From contig JABMOJ010000381.1 in assembly GCA_013204195.1 (NCBI GenBank), forward strand, positions 1 through 14,586: a stretch of 14,586 bases of DNA. Reading direction: 5' to 3'. Within the stretch, counting starts at the first letter, position 1. Every line of letters starts with the position of its first letter. The position numbers and the translations under genes are program-made. Below, in pieces: positions 13,159 to 14,586 of the stretch. Origin of the DNA: SAR86 cluster bacterium. Its GTDB lineage: Bacteria > Pseudomonadota > Gammaproteobacteria > Pseudomonadales > Azotimanducaceae. The notes beneath the pieces are model-generated. The model had not been told where the DNA came from. It worked only from the letters and a program-made list of their open reading frames with translations, and did no database searches.

Positions 13159-14586
13159 ATGGGTGAACGAATCTCGATTGGAAATCTGGCGATTGAAAAG
13201 GTCTTACATGACCTGGTGAATGAGGAAATCATACCGGGTACGGGTGTGGAACCGGCCACGTTCTGGCAAGGATTCGAGCAGATTCTGGCGACGCTCGTGC
13301 CCCGTAACCGCGAGCTCTTAGCGGTGCGAGATGACTTTCAGGCCAAGATCGACCAATGGCATCAAGCCAATAGCGCCAGGCCCCATGATGCGCCTGCCTA
13401 TCTGCAATTTCTGAAGGAGATCGGTTATCTGCTTGAGGAAGGCGATGATTTCGCCATTGAGACTGACAATGTCGATGCGGAAATCGCCCTGCTGGCTGGA
13501 CCGCAACTGGTCGTGCCCGTCATGAATGCCCGCTATGCCCTGAATGCGGCCAATGCTCGCTGGGGAAGCCTGTATGACGCACTCTACGGGACTGACGTGA
13601 TTCCGGAAAGCGTGGGGGCCGAGAAGGGTCGCGGCTATAATCCGGGACGTGGGGCTCAGGTCATTGAATATGCCGCTAACTTTCTTAACGACCACTTGCC
13701 GTTGGCGGCGGGTCGCTATCAAGACGTCAGCCAATACCAGGTGGTGTCAGGTGGTCTGGTCATCACGCTCGAGGATGGCACGACCTCGGGTCTGGCGCAG
13801 CCCTCGCAGTTCGCCGGTTATCTCGGCGAGCCGACCGATCCTAGCGGCATTCTGCTGAAGCACCATGGTTTGCATCTCGAGATACAGGTCGATCGCAATG
13901 ACACCATCGGCAAGACCGACAAGGCGGGTGTCAAAGATATCCTGATGGAGTCTGCGATCTCGACCATCCAGGACTGTGAGGACTCAGTTGCCGCCGTGGA
14001 TGCCGAAGACAAGTGCTTGGTATACCGTAATTGGCTGGGTCTGATGAAAGGTGATTTGGCCGAAGAGTTTGCCAAGGGGGATAGCGTAGTCCGCCGCGAA
14101 TTGAACCCAGACCGAGTCTATGCCGCGCCCACGGGCGGTGAACTCGTGCTACACGGTCGAAGCTTGTTACTGGTGCGCAATGTCGGTCACCTGATGACGA
14201 CCGATGCCGTGCTTTACCAGGGCGAAGAAATACCAGAGGGTATTATGGACGGTCTGGTGACGAGCCTCGCTGCCATGCACGACGTGCTGGGTACTGGGCC
14301 GCTAAGGAACTCACGTTGCGGTAGCGTTTACATCGTTAAACCCAAAATGCACGGACCCGATGAGGTGGCGTTTACTGTCGATCTGTTTAGCCAGATCGAG
14401 CGGGTGCTTGGATTGCCCCATAACACCTTGAAAGTCGGCATCATGGATGAAGAGCGACGCACAACCTTGAATCTGAAAGCCTGTATTCGTGCCGCCAAAG
14501 AGCGTGTGATCTTCATTAACACGGGCTTTTTGGATCGGACCGGCGATGAAATCCACACCAGTATGGACGCCGGCGCGATGGTCAGG
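13159..14586 (+). CDS. glcB: Malate synthase G (N-terminal 476 codons; runs off the window)
   Basis: Malate synthase G condenses glyoxylate with acetyl-CoA to malate in the glyoxylate shunt and in glycolate use. The frame is open from the ATG at 13159 to the right edge, about two thirds of the usual 720-730 residues. Near-identity to family blocks is obvious: [20 protein letters not shown] at 114-133, [12 protein letters not shown] at 274-285, [12 protein letters not shown] at 388-399 and [13 protein letters not shown] at 427-439. Arg340 in RNVGHLM matches catalytic Arg338 of the E. coli enzyme. Glu431 and Asp459 match the magnesium ligands Glu427 and Asp455. The catalytic Asp of the C-terminal part lies beyond the window. 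The ribosome site is weak (AAGAG 12-16 nt upstream). It is divergent from the DLH cluster and appears to be a separate unit. Confidence 0.97.
   Translation, partial: MGERISIGNLAIEKVLHDLVNEEIIPGTGVEPATFWQGFEQILATLVPRNRELLAVRDDFQAKIDQWHQANSARPHDAPAYLQFLKEIGYLLEEGDDFAIETDNVDAEIALLAGPQLVVPVMNARYALNAANARWGSLYDALYGTDVIPESVGAEKGRGYNPGRGAQVIEYAANFLNDHLPLAAGRYQDVSQYQVVSGGLVITLEDGTTSGLAQPSQFAGYLGEPTDPSGILLKHHGLHLEIQVDRNDTIGKTDKAGVKDILMESAISTIQDCEDSVAAVDAEDKCLVYRNWLGLMKGDLAEEFAKGDSVVRRELNPDRVYAAPTGGELVLHGRSLLLVRNVGHLMTTDAVLYQGEEIPEGIMDGLVTSLAAMHDVLGTGPLRNSRCGSVYIVKPKMHGPDEVAFTVDLFSQIERVLGLPHNTLKVGIMDEERRTTLNLKACIRAAKERVIFINTGFLDRTGDEIHTSMDAGAMVR

Overview
The window looks like a stretch of chromosome from a free-living, probably marine or aquatic gammaproteobacterium. 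The lineage is inferred from malate synthase G, an RhlG-like reductase, a TonB-dependent outer-membrane receptor, a lipobox lipoprotein and a small TPR protein of a type common in that class; no rRNA or tRNA is present to confirm it. Base composition is moderate in GC throughout. No mobile element, CRISPR array or RNA gene was found.

Layout. The left edge carries the last 19 codons of an unidentified + strand gene, convergent with a classical SDR dehydrogenase (84-866, -) and followed by a small TPR protein (1066-1392, -). A gap of about 475 bp leads to a + strand group of independent genes: a DUF4136 lipoprotein with a clear intrinsic terminator, an Hsp20 small heat-shock protein, and a carboxymuconolactone-decarboxylase-like protein. 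The Hsp20/CMD spacer is unusually structured: a long imperfect hairpin, a short dyad and four tandem 11-bp repeats. An RhlG-like SDR (3991-4785, -) is convergent with the CMD gene.

The best-understood system is a thiamin-uptake operon read on the - strand from a good sigma-70 promoter at 8052-8080. The leader is a TPP riboswitch (7962-8043) with a plausible expression platform that hides the ribosome binding site. It is followed by a TonB-dependent receptor, a single-domain YkoF/thiamin-binding-like protein and a PnuC-family permease best called PnuT. The three genes overlap or abut, so they are very likely translationally coupled. Together they would move thiamin through the outer membrane, across the inner membrane, and perhaps bind it in the cytoplasm.

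Upstream of that operon lies a second - strand cluster, 12931 down to 8131: a dienelactone hydrolase-like enzyme, a TetA-type MFS transporter, an amidase-signature hydrolase and a threonine-synthase-like PLP enzyme. The last two are 3 bp apart. It looks like an uncharacterised catabolic or detoxification operon; the substrate cannot be read from sequence. Divergent from it, malate synthase G (glcB) runs off the right edge at 14586 with 476 codons present.
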